DNA from: VRUE01 sp963714155
GTDB lineage: Bacteria > Actinomycetota > Thermoleophilia > Solirubrobacterales > 70-9
Assembly (NCBI GenBank): GCA_963714155.1
Contig: OY970236.1
Location: 1,860,001 to 1,924,000 of the forward strand
Direction: 5' to 3'
Length of the DNA stretch: 64,000 nt
The notes under the pieces are model-generated. The model was not told the origin of the DNA, searched no databases, and saw only the letters and a program-made list of their open reading frames with translations. Shown piece after piece: positions 53,923 through 63,597 of this stretch. The position numbers and the translations under genes were made by a program. The first letter of the stretch is position 1, and each line of letters opens with the position of its first letter.

Positions 53923-54804
53923 CTACTGTCCGCCGCGGAGCAGAAGCGCAGCCCAATCGCCCTGCAAGCGGCGATCCGCCTCGGTCAAGCCGAGCGGCGC
54001 AAAAGCAGCGGCGATCTCGTCCAGCTCGGTTGGGAGCAGGCCGGAGCAGATCAGGGTCCGAGGAGCCGGGGGATGGTCTCCCGGAGCAACAGCGGGGAGG
54101 CTCCGGGAGACCATCCCCCGGCTCCTCTCGTCGCTCAACTGCTCGGCGACGACCCTCAATACCGGTGCGGTCATATTGGCCACGGTGGTCGGGGCGAGCT
54201 CGGGTAGGCCCTCGCGGAGGTTGCGGCGCTCAAGTGCCAGCGAAACGCCGTTGGCCTCGGCGTTGGTTGCCGCTGCCTCAATTGAGGGCGGCTCATGGTC
54301 GTAGCCGCTGACCGGAGCCCAGCCGAGCTTGGCTGCTGCGATCGCTAGAACGCCAGAGCCCGTGCCGAGGTCTGTGAGCGGGCCCGTCGCCTCCCCCGCC
54401 TCAGCGAGCTCCAGCAGTAGTTCGAGGCAGAGCCGCGTCGTCGGGTGGGCGCCGGTGCCGAAGGCGCGGCCGGGGTCGACCACTAGGTCGATCGTGCCCT
54501 CGCGGGGCTCCTCCCAGGAGGGGCGCAGCCAGAGGCGCTCGCCAACCAGCAGCGGTTTGTGGAAGTCCTGCCAGCGGTCGGCCCAGTCGTCGGGGACCTC
54601 GGTCGAGATCACCTCGACCAGGCCATCTCCTGCTGCCACCTCGATTTCTCCCAGCTCCGGCAGCTCGCCCTCGCCGCCGTAGATCGCGTACTCGACGTAG
54701 CCGGGCCCGGCCTCCTCCTCGACACCGTTGGGTGCCAGCACGGTGAGCTCGGCGAGGACGATCTCGGCCTGCTCGGGCGAGCAGCGAACGGCGAGGCGGA
54801 TCAA
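53923..54804 (-). CDS. prmA: Ribosomal protein L11 methyltransferase, carrying an in-frame palindromic insert
   Basis: Trimethylates ribosomal protein L11. The SAM-binding motif TDLGTGSGVLAIAAAKLG, GVSLALERRNLREGLPELAPTTVANMTAPVLRVVAEQL and the C-terminal TLICSGLLPTELDEIAAAFAPLG are in order. Between SDE and RTLICSG there are about 22 residues (RGMVSRSLPAVAPGDHPPAP) that PrmA proteins lack; they come from a perfect 27-bp-arm palindrome (54060-54127). The inserted residues would lie in the loop between the beta strands that follow the SAM site, at a solvent-exposed position, so activity may be retained. The gene overlaps dnaJ by four bases. Confidence 0.93.
   Translation of the reverse strand: MIRLAVRCSPEQAEIVLAELTVLAPNGVEEEAGPGYVEYAIYGGEGELPELGEIEVAAGDGLVEVISTEVPDDWADRWQDFHKPLLVGERLWLRPSWEEPREGTIDLVVDPGRAFGTGAHPTTRLCLELLLELAEAGEATGPLTDLGTGSGVLAIAAAKLGWAPVSGYDHEPPSIEAAATNAEANGVSLALERRNLREGLPELAPTTVANMTAPVLRVVAEQLSDERSRGMVSRSLPAVAPGDHPPAPRTLICSGLLPTELDEIAAAFAPLGLTEADRRLQGDWAALLLRGGQ
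54060..54127. repeat. Palindromic element, core family C, in frame inside prmA
   Basis: Perfect 27-base arms (54060-54086 and 54101-54127) enclose a 14-base loop, with GAGCAACAGCGGGGAGGCTC spanning the arm tips and the loop. It is a 68-base insertion in the prmA coding sequence without stop codons in the prmA frame. The shared core is the reverse complement of the loop near 41150. Confidence 0.98.
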
Positions 54805-55472
54805 CCGAAGGCTCGGCGCATGCGGGAGATGAAGCCCTCGTCGCCGTCGTCGGAGCGCAGGTTGCGCGGCTCCAGCGACGCCTCGAGCTTTTCGGCCAGC
54901 TCGCGCTGCTCCTCGGAAAGTTCGCTGGGAACGATCACGTGGATGACGATGCGAAGGTCACCCGGGGGTCCCCCATTGGCACCCGGCAGCCCGTGGCCAC
55001 GCAGGGCGAACTGCGTGCCGTGCTGGACACCCGAGGGCAGCTCGATCTCGCGCTCACCCTCGTGGCTGGGGATCTTGACGCTGGCGCCGAGCATCGCCTG
55101 GATGGCAGTAATCTCGACTGCGTGCATCAGGTCCTGACCCCGCATCGGCCCGCGCCGCACCTCGAAGCCGAAGGCGCCGCCGAAGACGGCGCCGAGCAGG
55201 TCCTCGATCGAGCCAAAGCCGGCGCCGCCACCTGGCGGGAAGCCGCCCTGGCGCAAGCCCTCGGGGCCGTAGCGGTCGTAGACCTGGCGCTGCTCGGGGT
55301 CGGAGAGCACCTCGTAGGCCTCGGCCGCCGCCTTGAACTTCTCCTCCGCCTCGGGGTCGTGGGCGTTGACGTCGGGGTGCAGCTCGCGGGCCACCTTGCG
55401 GAAGGCGCGCTTCACTTCCGCGTCGGATGCGCCGCGCTCGACACCGAGCAGCTCGTAGTAATCGCCCGCCAT
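54801..55472 (-). CDS. Short DnaJ/CbpA-like cochaperone lacking the zinc finger
   Basis: The J domain (1-70; HPD motif in ARELHPDVNAHD) is followed by a Gly/Phe-rich segment (GGFPPGGGAGFGSIEDLLG) and a single C-terminal substrate-binding region (GQDLMHAVEITAIQAMLGASVKIPS, GTQFALRGHGLPGANGGPPGDLRI). The CxxCxGxG zinc repeats and most of the first beta domain of typical DnaJ are missing; the product is only 223 residues. It partners Hsp70 (DnaK), not encoded here. It is transcribed after hrcA with three bases between. The start overlaps prmA stop by four bases. Confidence 0.9.
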   Translation of the reverse strand: MAGDYYELLGVERGASDAEVKRAFRKVARELHPDVNAHDPEAEEKFKAAAEAYEVLSDPEQRQVYDRYGPEGLRQGGFPPGGGAGFGSIEDLLGAVFGGAFGFEVRRGPMRGQDLMHAVEITAIQAMLGASVKIPSHEGEREIELPSGVQHGTQFALRGHGLPGANGGPPGDLRIVIHVIVPSELSEEQRELAEKLEASLEPRNLRSDDGDEGFISRMRRAFG

Positions 55473-55475
55473 CGA

Positions 55476-56498
55476 TTAACCGTCGTAGACCGTCTCGCAG
55501 TAGCGCGAGAGCTCGCGGGCGGCACCGCGGACCGAGGCGATCGCGGTGGCGTAGTCCATGCGCAGGGGCCCGACCACGCCGACCGCGCCGAGGTTGCGGT
55601 GGGCGAGCCCGTAGTTGGCGCCGACGACGCTGACAGAGCGCAGCTCCGGCCGCGGGTTCTCCGCGCCGATCCAGAGGAAGACCGAGCGCTGGCCGAGGGC
55701 GGAGCGCAGCATGCCAAGCAGCGTCGCCCGCTCCTCCAGGGCGGTCATCAGCATGTCGGCGCGGGGCAGATCGGCGGAGTGGGCTTCGGAGAGCAGGCGC
55801 GAGGCACCGTCCGTGTAGAGCGTGTCCGCCGACTCCTCTTGCTCGAGCTCGGTAAAGGTGGCGCCGAGCGTGGCGATGAACTCAGCCTCAGCCGGACCAA
55901 GCTCGGGGTCGGCCAGCCGGCTCGCGATCATGCGCGCGCCCAGCCCCATTCCCGACAGAGACTCGTTGAGGTAGCTCGAGGCCCACTCGACCAGACCGGG
56001 ATCAACCGGTCCGGGGAAATCGAAGACGCGCTTGGCGACCGCGCCGTTGGAAGCGATCGCGACCGCCATCACGCGCCGTGGCTGCAGCCGCAGCACCTCG
56101 ACCCGGTGGATCGTCGCCGCCACCGTCTCCGGCGGCGCCGTCACCAGCGCCATCAAATCCGTCACCTGCGCCAGCGCCGCGGTCGTCTCCCGCATCGCCG
56201 CATCGATCTCCCGCCGCAACTCCAACTCAACAGAACTCTCAGCCGGCGGCCCCCCAGTAGCCATCATCGCGTCAACGTGCCGCCGATACCCCATCTCCGT
56301 CGGCACCCGCCCGGCAGACGTATGCGGATGCGTCAAGTAGCCCGCAGCCTCCAATGCCGCCAGCTCCGCCCGAACAGTCGACGGCCCCCACTCCACCTGC
56401 CGCTGCTCCGCAATCTCCTTCGAAGGCACGGGTTTCCCCGACGCGAGATACGCATCAACAACAAGCTTGAGAATCAGCTCTTGCCGCTGGGAAAGCAC
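55476..56498 (-). CDS. hrcA: Heat-inducible transcription repressor HrcA
   Basis: Represses groESL and dnaK operons through CIRCE elements, aided by GroEL. The 340 residues show the N-terminal winged helix (LSQRQELILKLVVDAYLASGKPVPSKEIAEQ, TVRAELAALEAAGYLTHPHTSAGRVPTEMGYR), then VIASNGAVAKRVFDFPG and the late TLLGMLRSALG and VVGANYGLAHRNLGAVGVVGPLRMDYATAI. Located in front of the dnaJ gene as usual. No CIRCE (TTAGCACTC-N9-GAGTGCTAA) copy is visible in this window, so its targets lie elsewhere. Confidence 0.97.
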   Translation of the reverse strand: MLSQRQELILKLVVDAYLASGKPVPSKEIAEQRQVEWGPSTVRAELAALEAAGYLTHPHTSAGRVPTEMGYRRHVDAMMATGGPPAESSVELELRREIDAAMRETTAALAQVTDLMALVTAPPETVAATIHRVEVLRLQPRRVMAVAIASNGAVAKRVFDFPGPVDPGLVEWASSYLNESLSGMGLGARMIASRLADPELGPAEAEFIATLGATFTELEQEESADTLYTDGASRLLSEAHSADLPRADMLMTALEERATLLGMLRSALGQRSVFLWIGAENPRPELRSVSVVGANYGLAHRNLGAVGVVGPLRMDYATAIASVRGAARELSRYCETVYDG

Positions 56499-56512
56499 GC
56501 TTGGAGTCTAAG

Positions 56513-56590
56513 AGGAGCGCCGGGTGCGCCTCCCAAAACACTCAAGCGAGGCTCCCGCCGAGCGTTTTGGGAGGCGCACCCGGCCCTCCT
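56513..56590. repeat. Palindromic element, core family A, 3' of the maoC gene
   Basis: 27-base arms (56513-56539 and 56564-56590, one mismatch) enclose a 24-base loop that differs from the one near 43111 at a single base. It sits seven bases past the MaoC stop codon and just upstream of hrcA. Confidence 0.97.
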
Positions 56591-56596
56591 TACCGC

Positions 56597-56989
56597 TTAA
56601 AGCTGAATTTCCGCCTCAGCATTGCGAATCGTCTGATTCTCACCCTGCGCGGCAACCGTGTCGATCACGACCGTGTCGCCATCGGCGCTTTTAACCGTGC
56701 CGCTGACGACGATCTCGGTCTCCGGCGCGCCCATGCCGCGGAACTGAACCGAGAGTCTTTTCAGCGATTTCGGGTCGCCGCCCGCTGCCTCGATCGCCGC
56801 CCGCGAGGTCAAGCCCATCATGTAGAGCCCGTGCAGGATCGTGTTCGGCAGGCCGACCGCCTTGGCGAACTCGGGATCGATGTGGATCGGGTTGAAGTCC
56901 CCAGAGGCACCGGCGTAGCGGTGCGGCAGGTACTTGTCCGGTGTGACCTTGAGCTCCGCGATCGCGTCGCCTGGATTCAAGTCAGCCAT
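56597..56989 (-). CDS. MaoC-like single hot-dog dehydratase
   Basis: The 130-residue protein has the R-hydratase motif ASGDFNPIHIDPEFAKAVGLPNTILHGLYMMGL with catalytic Asp and His, and ends in beta-strand-rich VVIDTVAAQGENQTIRNAEAEIQL. It is a (R)-specific enoyl hydratase-like domain. It works as a dimer or pairs with the adjacent FAS1-type hot-dog protein, encoded one base upstream. The pair resembles mycobacterial HadA/HadB-type dehydratases of fatty-acid elongation, but the acyl substrate is not shown. Confidence 0.9.
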   Translation of the reverse strand: MADLNPGDAIAELKVTPDKYLPHRYAGASGDFNPIHIDPEFAKAVGLPNTILHGLYMMGLTSRAAIEAAGGDPKSLKRLSVQFRGMGAPETEIVVSGTVKSADGDTVVIDTVAAQGENQTIRNAEAEIQL

Positions 56990-56990
56990 C

Positions 56991-57431
56991 TCAGACCCCT
57001 CTCACGATCAGGGTCCAGGTTCCTCGTGCCACCTGGTCCCCGTTCTGGTTGACCGCGTTTGTCTCGAAGATGTAGAAGCCCTTGCCGTCCTTCTCGGAGA
57101 TGTCGAGGCACTTGGCCGTGGTCGTGATCTCGTCTCCCGAGCAGGCCGGCTCGCCCCACTCGAACTCCTGACCGCCGTGGACCATCGCCGCGAAGTTCAT
57201 CCCCACATCGGGGTCGAACATCGCCGGTCCGACAGCGGGTGAGCTGTAGACGACGACGAACATCGGCGGCGCAACAACGTCGCGGTAGCCGGCAGCCTTA
57301 GCCGCCTCACGATCGAAGTAGACCGGGTTGTCGAGCCCGACCACAGTCGCGTACTCCCCAATCTTCTCCTTACCCACCTCATAAGTCGTAGCGGGCCATT
57401 CCTTGCCTATTGCATCTGTCTTTATAGCCAT
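56991..57431 (-). CDS. MaoC-family N-terminal (FAS1-dehydratase-type) hot-dog protein
   Basis: The 146 residues begin MAIKTDAIGKEWPATTYEVGKEKIGEYA and contain VVAPPMFVVVYSSPA, MVHGGQEFEWGEPACSGDEITTTAKCLDI, the HadA/HadC-like pattern of the non-catalytic subunit. The next gene, one base downstream, encodes the catalytic MaoC, so they likely form a heterodimer. Function is fatty-acid beta-hydroxyacyl dehydration, by analogy to mycobacterial HadAB, not shown directly. Confidence 0.88.
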   Translation of the reverse strand: MAIKTDAIGKEWPATTYEVGKEKIGEYATVVGLDNPVYFDREAAKAAGYRDVVAPPMFVVVYSSPAVGPAMFDPDVGMNFAAMVHGGQEFEWGEPACSGDEITTTAKCLDISEKDGKGFYIFETNAVNQNGDQVARGTWTLIVRGV

Positions 57432-57521
57432 GGCCGCGGCAGTCTAAAGACGCTCTCCACTCCTGGTCGTCTGGCCAGCTTGCTTCTCGTGCCAGTGGCA
57501 GTGGGGCGAGGGGCTGAGGAA
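57432..57521 (-). promoter_or_regulatory. Region upstream of the hot-dog pair
   Basis: 90 bases between the N-terminal hot-dog gene and the palindrome that follows lepA. No convincing -10/-35 or ribosome binding site beyond the ATG start itself; probably contains a promoter for the pair but nothing can be identified. Confidence 0.25.
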
Positions 57522-57597
57522 AGGGAGTCGAGCACCCCTGGCAAAACACTCCAGCGAGGCTCCTGCCGAGCGTTTTGCCAGGGGTGCTCGACTCCCT
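57522..57597. repeat. Palindromic element, core family A, 3' of lepA
   Basis: Perfect 26-base arms (57522-57547 and 57572-57597) enclose a 24-base loop that differs from the 43111 loop by one base. The right arm abuts the lepA stop codon (57598-57600) exactly. The stem sequence differs almost completely from the other two family A copies except for CAAAAC/GTTTTG at its tip. Confidence 0.97.
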
Positions 57598-59391
<1,794 letters not shown>

Positions 59392-59417
59392 GGGCGAGGC
59401 CGGAGTATGGCGTGTCA

Positions 59418-59512
59418 GCGCGCGGGTCCTGTCGTGGGGTGAGGGGGCCTGCGGGCAGTCCACGGGCAGTCCACGGGCTGTCCTCGACCCCTCACCCCAC
59501 GCCACCCGCGCG
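59418..59512. repeat. Palindromic element between the membrane-protein gene and lepA
   Basis: A 14-base perfect stem (59433-59446 with 59488-59501) and an outer 9-base stem (59419-59427 with 59504-59512) enclose a loop with about two and a half copies of an 11-base direct repeat (GGGCAGTCCAC). The element lies directly 3' of the membrane-protein stop codon and just 5' of lepA. Confidence 0.8.
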
Positions 59513-59519
59513 AGACGCG

Positions 59520-61577
59520 TCACTCGCGGCACGCCGATGGATCCAGCGGAGTCCGCAGCTTGAAAACGATCGTCGGCGGCTGGCGCAAGACCACGACTGC
59601 TCCCTGAGCTTCTGTCCAGCGAGCCGCAGCGGGATACGTTGGCTTGCCGGGTTCGATGCGGTCCTTTGAGGTGACTGCGTAGTCGTAGTCGCCCTTGTTG
59701 AGGAGGTGGCGCCATTGGGGGCAGGTCGCGGGGGCGGTGAAGCCGCCGTGGGGTTGCTCGATGCCGATGTAGTCGACTTCGTTGCTGAGGTCGCGTCCGT
59801 AGAGGGGGTACTGGCGGGTGCTGGTGGTGGCTATGCGGGCGTCGGTGATGCCCTGGGACCACTTGAAGGCGGCGTTGAGACCCGGGGTGGTGAAGCTGGG
59901 GTCGGCGTAGCGGCCCTCCAGGTAGTGCCGCTGGATCGGGTAACCAAGCACGATTGCGGCGAGGACGATGGCGATGGCCAAGCCGGTGCGGGGAGCCCCT
60001 CGGCCGTCCAAGCGCCGCGCCAATTGGCGCGGCGCTTTGAGCATCCGCCCGTCCGAGGGGCTCCCCGCACCGGCTCCGCGTAGCCGCCCCCGCAGGACGA
60101 CCGGAAGCAGGGCAAAGCCCAGGATTAGAGCTGGGGCTAGATAGCGAAGGCCGGACTCGAAGCCACGGGGCATGCCATCGGGGCCGGAGGCGGAGGTGGG
60201 GGCAATCAGCCAAGCGAGCGCTGCCGCCAGGCCGACGATTCCGGCGACGCGGAGCATCGAATCGGAGCGGCGGCCGAGGCAGAGGACCAGGCCGCCGATG
60301 GCGAGAGCGGCTATCAGCGGCCAGAAGACGCTGAGCCCGTGGTGCAGGCCGGGCAGGAACCAGTCCGACCAGACCGAGCCGTCGGTCAGGTAGCTGAAGG
60401 CACTGTGATCTTCGCGCCCGCCCAACCCCTGTTCCGGCGCCGGCAATGTGATCGGCCCAAGGTGCTTGACCCAGGGCAGCGGGTTGCCGGTGTGGGCGAG
60501 GTTGCGCAGGTACCAGTAGCCCCCACCGGCAAGCGCGGCCAGCCCCGAGGCGAGCAAAGCGGGCCACCTGCCTCCACGCGGTGCAATCACGACCAACCCC
60601 AAGACGAGCACCCCAGCGGGAAGGAGAAAGTTGAGCTTCGTCCCAGCGGCCAGCCCCGCCGCCAACCCAACGACCACGAGCGCACCAGTGCCCAACCCGC
60701 GCTCACCCTCAACACGCGCACTCCACGCGTTGAGGGCGACCGCAATAGCGGCAAGCAGAAAGAAGATCCCGACAATGTCGTTACGTGCCTCCCCCGCCTG
60801 GTCGTGCAGCGCTGGCACGCTCAAAGCAATCGCGACCAGCGCCAGCGACCACGGCGCAACCCGATACGGCCGCCCAATGCACCACCCGGCAACCAGGCAG
60901 CCCACGAACCAACCGAGATTCAGCAGCGGCGACAGCAGATCCCGGTCGAAAGCCAACATCCCCACCCCATGCAGAACTTCCGAATTCGCCGGGTAAAACC
61001 AAGCCAGGAACTGCGGCGCAATGAAGTGAAGCCCCCAGGTATCACCGCTCTGAAAGAACCCCGCCGCAAACGGCCCGTGGTACCAAGTCGAATCAAACCC
61101 GGTCATCCCAGTAGACAGCCGCAACTTCACCCCAGCAGCAAAATGAACAATCGCCACCGCGGCTATCGCCAGTGCCATCAGGGCGGCTGGTGAGAGAGGG
61201 CGGGGGCGTCCCTCCGGCGCAGCGGCGTCCTCTTTTTCGCCCAACCGCCGCTCGCGGACAGCGGCAGACTCCTCAGGCGAAAAACCCAGCAAGACGGAGG
61301 GACCCCCCCGCCTTCTCCCCACCGACAGCCAAAGTCCCGCCCCGGCGATGACCACGACGACGAGATACGGCACCTCCTGGAACCAGCCGAACGTCCCAAG
61401 CAACTCGGCAATCCAGAGCAATCCGGCAATCGCTAGCAGCGCCGTGGCCAGTTGCGCCACCAAACCATCGAGCTCTGAGACCAGCCGCCTGCGCACCGCC
61501 GCAGCCCCAACCCAGGCAAACCCGACGAGCACCAAGAGCTCGACCACCCCGAGCAGATACCGCCCCACCCCCAGCAT
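59520..61577 (-). CDS. Large polytopic membrane protein, glycosyltransferase-like, with two in-frame palindromic inserts
   Basis: The 685 residues include about 12 hydrophobic helices and an outer loop with DSTWYHGPFAAGFFQSGDTWGLHF, recalling GT-C membrane glycosyltransferases or dolichyl-type enzymes; no DxD motif is certain, and the family is not recognised with confidence. Two loops are encoded by palindromes: one with SVLLGFSPEESAAVRERRLG (61194-61317), one with GSPSDGRMLKAPRQLARRLD (59981-60075). Both lie in loops between helices, so the fold may be kept. It precedes lepA, after murJ. Confidence 0.8.
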   Translation of the reverse strand: MLGVGRYLLGVVELLVLVGFAWVGAAAVRRRLVSELDGLVAQLATALLAIAGLLWIAELLGTFGWFQEVPYLVVVVIAGAGLWLSVGRRRGGPSVLLGFSPEESAAVRERRLGEKEDAAAPEGRPRPLSPAALMALAIAAVAIVHFAAGVKLRLSTGMTGFDSTWYHGPFAAGFFQSGDTWGLHFIAPQFLAWFYPANSEVLHGVGMLAFDRDLLSPLLNLGWFVGCLVAGWCIGRPYRVAPWSLALVAIALSVPALHDQAGEARNDIVGIFFLLAAIAVALNAWSARVEGERGLGTGALVVVGLAAGLAAGTKLNFLLPAGVLVLGLVVIAPRGGRWPALLASGLAALAGGGYWYLRNLAHTGNPLPWVKHLGPITLPAPEQGLGGREDHSAFSYLTDGSVWSDWFLPGLHHGLSVFWPLIAALAIGGLVLCLGRRSDSMLRVAGIVGLAAALAWLIAPTSASGPDGMPRGFESGLRYLAPALILGFALLPVVLRGRLRGAGAGSPSDGRMLKAPRQLARRLDGRGAPRTGLAIAIVLAAIVLGYPIQRHYLEGRYADPSFTTPGLNAAFKWSQGITDARIATTSTRQYPLYGRDLSNEVDYIGIEQPHGGFTAPATCPQWRHLLNKGDYDYAVTSKDRIEPGKPTYPAAARWTEAQGAVVVLRQPPTIVFKLRTPLDPSACRE
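59981..60075. repeat. Nested palindromic element, core family B, in frame inside the membrane-protein gene
   Basis: Perfect 23-base outer arms (59981-60003 and 60053-60075) and a perfect 28-base inner palindrome (60010-60037) with an AATT centre. On the minus strand the linkers are ACGGGCGGATGCTCA and GGACGG, as at 49076-49128. The inner halves differ from the era-side copy at four positions, each compensated on the other half. Confidence 0.98.
61194..61317. repeat. Triple-nested palindromic element in frame inside the membrane-protein gene
   Basis: Outer arms 61194-61216 and 61295-61317 (21 of 23 pair), a middle 9-base stem TTTTTCGCC/GGCGAAAAA (61233-61241, 61276-61284), and an inner 6-base stem GCCGCT/AGCGGC (61247-61252, 61260-61265). 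The middle stem is shared with the element at 20998-21109. Confidence 0.9.
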
Positions 61578-63257
61578 CTAGCGCCGCCGCAGCAGCCGAG
61601 TCATCTGCTCCAACTCGGCGATCTTGAGCAACTTCGCCATCCCCAGGTAGGCCAGGCCACCGAGCCCGAGCCCGACACTGAGCGAGATGATTTGCCCAGC
61701 GAGACCGCGGCCCAGCTGGCTATCGAGAAGATCCCAGACGCCAAAGGAGACGGCAGCCAGCGCCGCCGCCGCGATCGTGATCTTGGTCGCGGTGCCGAGC
61801 AGCCGGCCCAGCTCGAGACCACCGAACTCGCGGCGCAGGATCACCGCCTGGGCGACGACCGCGACGGTCGTACCGATGCCCGTGCCGGCGACGATCCCGG
61901 CGACGCCGAAGGGCTTGTAGAGGAAGAGGGCACCGAGGGCGGAGACGACGAGGTCGATGCCGGCCAAGCTCGTCGCCATCCAGGGCCGCTGCAGGCTGAA
62001 GAAGGTCCGCGTCTGCAGCAGGTAGAGCCCGTTGGTCGGCAGGGTGAAGGCGAACCAGAAGAGCGCGGTCGCGACCAGAGTGGTCTGCTCGGGGGTGAAT
62101 TCCCCGCGCTGGTAGACAAGCCGGATCATCGGCTCGGAGAGGACGAGGACAGCGGCGGCGGCGGGAACGAGGACGAAGAGGATCTGGCGCATCCCGTTGG
62201 CCATCGTCGCCCTCAGGTTTCCGATCTCGCCACGGGCGGCGAAACGGGCGAGGGTCGGGAAGAGCACGGTGGCGACGGCAACAGAGAAGATCCCCTGCGG
62301 CAGCTGGTAGATGCGGAAGGCCTTGTCCATCGCGGCCGGCGCCTGCTCGCTGACGAAGCTGCCGAAGAGGCTGTTGATCAGCAGGTTGAAGTTGATCAGG
62401 CCGAGGCTGATCGTCACCGGCAACATCAGCAGCAGCACCCGGCGCACGTCGCGGTTGCGCCAGTCGAAGCTCCATTCGAACTTGAACGGCGTGTTGCGCA
62501 GGTCGAAGGTGGGGATCATCAACTGCACAAAGGTGCCGACGAGGATCGCGATCGCGTAGGCGTAGATCCGGTCCTGGCCGTGGAAGAGCGGCACCAGGGC
62601 GACGACGACGGCGATGATCGTCAGGTTCCAGAACAGCGAGGAGATCGCGAAGGCACCGAAGCGGTCGTAGCTGTTGAGGACGCCGACGACGACGCCGCTG
62701 ATCCCGAGCAGGATCAGGATCGGGAAGAGGATCTGGGAGAGGGTGACCGTCAGGTCGAGGATCTCTCCCTCGAAGCCGGGGGCGAAGATCGGCATGATCA
62801 CCGGCGCCAGCAGCACGAAGAGCGCCGTGATCACGCCGAGCACCAGGGTGGCCAGCAGCAGCATGGTCGAGGCGAGCCGGAACGCCTCGCGGTAGTTCTT
62901 GCGCTCGAGCTGCTCGGTGAAGATCGGCACGAAGGCGGGCTGCAGGGCGGCGTCGGCGAAGAGTGTGCGGATCAGGTTGGGGACCTGGAAGGCGATCGTG
63001 AAGGCCGACATCGGGCCGTAGATGCCGTAGTAACTGGCGGCGACGATCTCGCGCACCAGGCCGGCTATCCGCGAGGCCGCGGTGGCGATCGAGAAGAAGG
63101 CCGTGGAGCGCGCGATGCGGCCTGCCTGCCGCCCTGGAGCGGGGTTGCCGCTCAGTTCCTCGCCCGGCGCAAAGGCCTCCGCCTCGCGCACGGCGGTGTC
63201 TTCGGCAAGCGCCTCAGCGTCGCGGTCGGGACTGTCGGGTGCCTTGGGCGTCTCCAA
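61578..63257 (-). CDS. murJ: Lipid II flippase MurJ
   Basis: Exports lipid II for peptidoglycan synthesis. The 559 residues begin with about 50 polar residues, then the MVF-family start STAFFSIATAASRIAGLVREIVAASYYG, AFQVPNLIRTLFADAALQPAFVPIF, about 14 membrane helices and FRIYQLPQGIFSVAVATVLFPTLARFAARGE. The polar N-terminal extension is longer than in E. coli MurJ but common in actinobacteria. It is divergent from rpsT. Confidence 0.96.
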   Translation of the reverse strand: METPKAPDSPDRDAEALAEDTAVREAEAFAPGEELSGNPAPGRQAGRIARSTAFFSIATAASRIAGLVREIVAASYYGIYGPMSAFTIAFQVPNLIRTLFADAALQPAFVPIFTEQLERKNYREAFRLASTMLLLATLVLGVITALFVLLAPVIMPIFAPGFEGEILDLTVTLSQILFPILILLGISGVVVGVLNSYDRFGAFAISSLFWNLTIIAVVVALVPLFHGQDRIYAYAIAILVGTFVQLMIPTFDLRNTPFKFEWSFDWRNRDVRRVLLLMLPVTISLGLINFNLLINSLFGSFVSEQAPAAMDKAFRIYQLPQGIFSVAVATVLFPTLARFAARGEIGNLRATMANGMRQILFVLVPAAAAVLVLSEPMIRLVYQRGEFTPEQTTLVATALFWFAFTLPTNGLYLLQTRTFFSLQRPWMATSLAGIDLVVSALGALFLYKPFGVAGIVAGTGIGTTVAVVAQAVILRREFGGLELGRLLGTATKITIAAAALAAVSFGVWDLLDSQLGRGLAGQIISLSVGLGLGGLAYLGMAKLLKIAELEQMTRLLRRR

Positions 63258-63327
63258 GCTTGATCTCAGTCGCTATAGTCGGCGGCCGCCCGGAGGGGGC
63301 ACGGCGCCCACTCAGGCACTTGACTAC
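63258..63327. promoter_or_regulatory. Divergent region between murJ and rpsT
   Basis: 70 bases with GCTATAGT near 63270-63277 as a possible -10 for rpsT and a GC-rich hairpin-forming leader before its ATG. No standard Shine-Dalgarno is seen before rpsT; S20 is often autoregulated at translation, but this is inference. Confidence 0.35.
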
Positions 63328-63597
63328 ATGGCCAACATAGCCTCACAGAAGAAGCGGATCCTACGCAGCGAGCGCGAGCGCACGGAGAACCGCCTGCTCA
63401 CGAGCACGGTGAAGACCTACTTCCGCCGGCTCGAGGCTGCCGTGGAGGCCGGCGATGCGGGCAAGATCGAGACCGAGCACAAGGCGCTGGTCTCGAAGAT
63501 CGACAAGGCCGTCCAGAAGGGCGCCATGCACAAGAACACCGGCGCCCGCAAGAAGTCCAAAGCAGCGCGCATCGCCACTGCTGCCGCCGCCAAGTAA
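63328..63597 (+). CDS. rpsT: 30S ribosomal protein S20
   Basis: Small primary-binding ribosomal protein. The 89 residues begin MANIASQKKRILRSERERTENRLLTSTVKTYFRRLE and end in the basic KGAMHKNTGARKKSKAARIATAAAAK, the standard S20 pattern of three helices. It lies convergent to holA with stops adjacent, and divergent from murJ. The start has no clear ribosome binding site (GGCACTTGACTACATG). Confidence 0.98.
   Translation: MANIASQKKRILRSERERTENRLLTSTVKTYFRRLEAAVEAGDAGKIETEHKALVSKIDKAVQKGAMHKNTGARKKSKAARIATAAAAK

Noticed and set aside
59450..59482. Short direct repeats that might suggest a CRISPR array
   Set aside because: Only two and a half copies of an 11-base unit without spacers, inside the loop of a palindrome.
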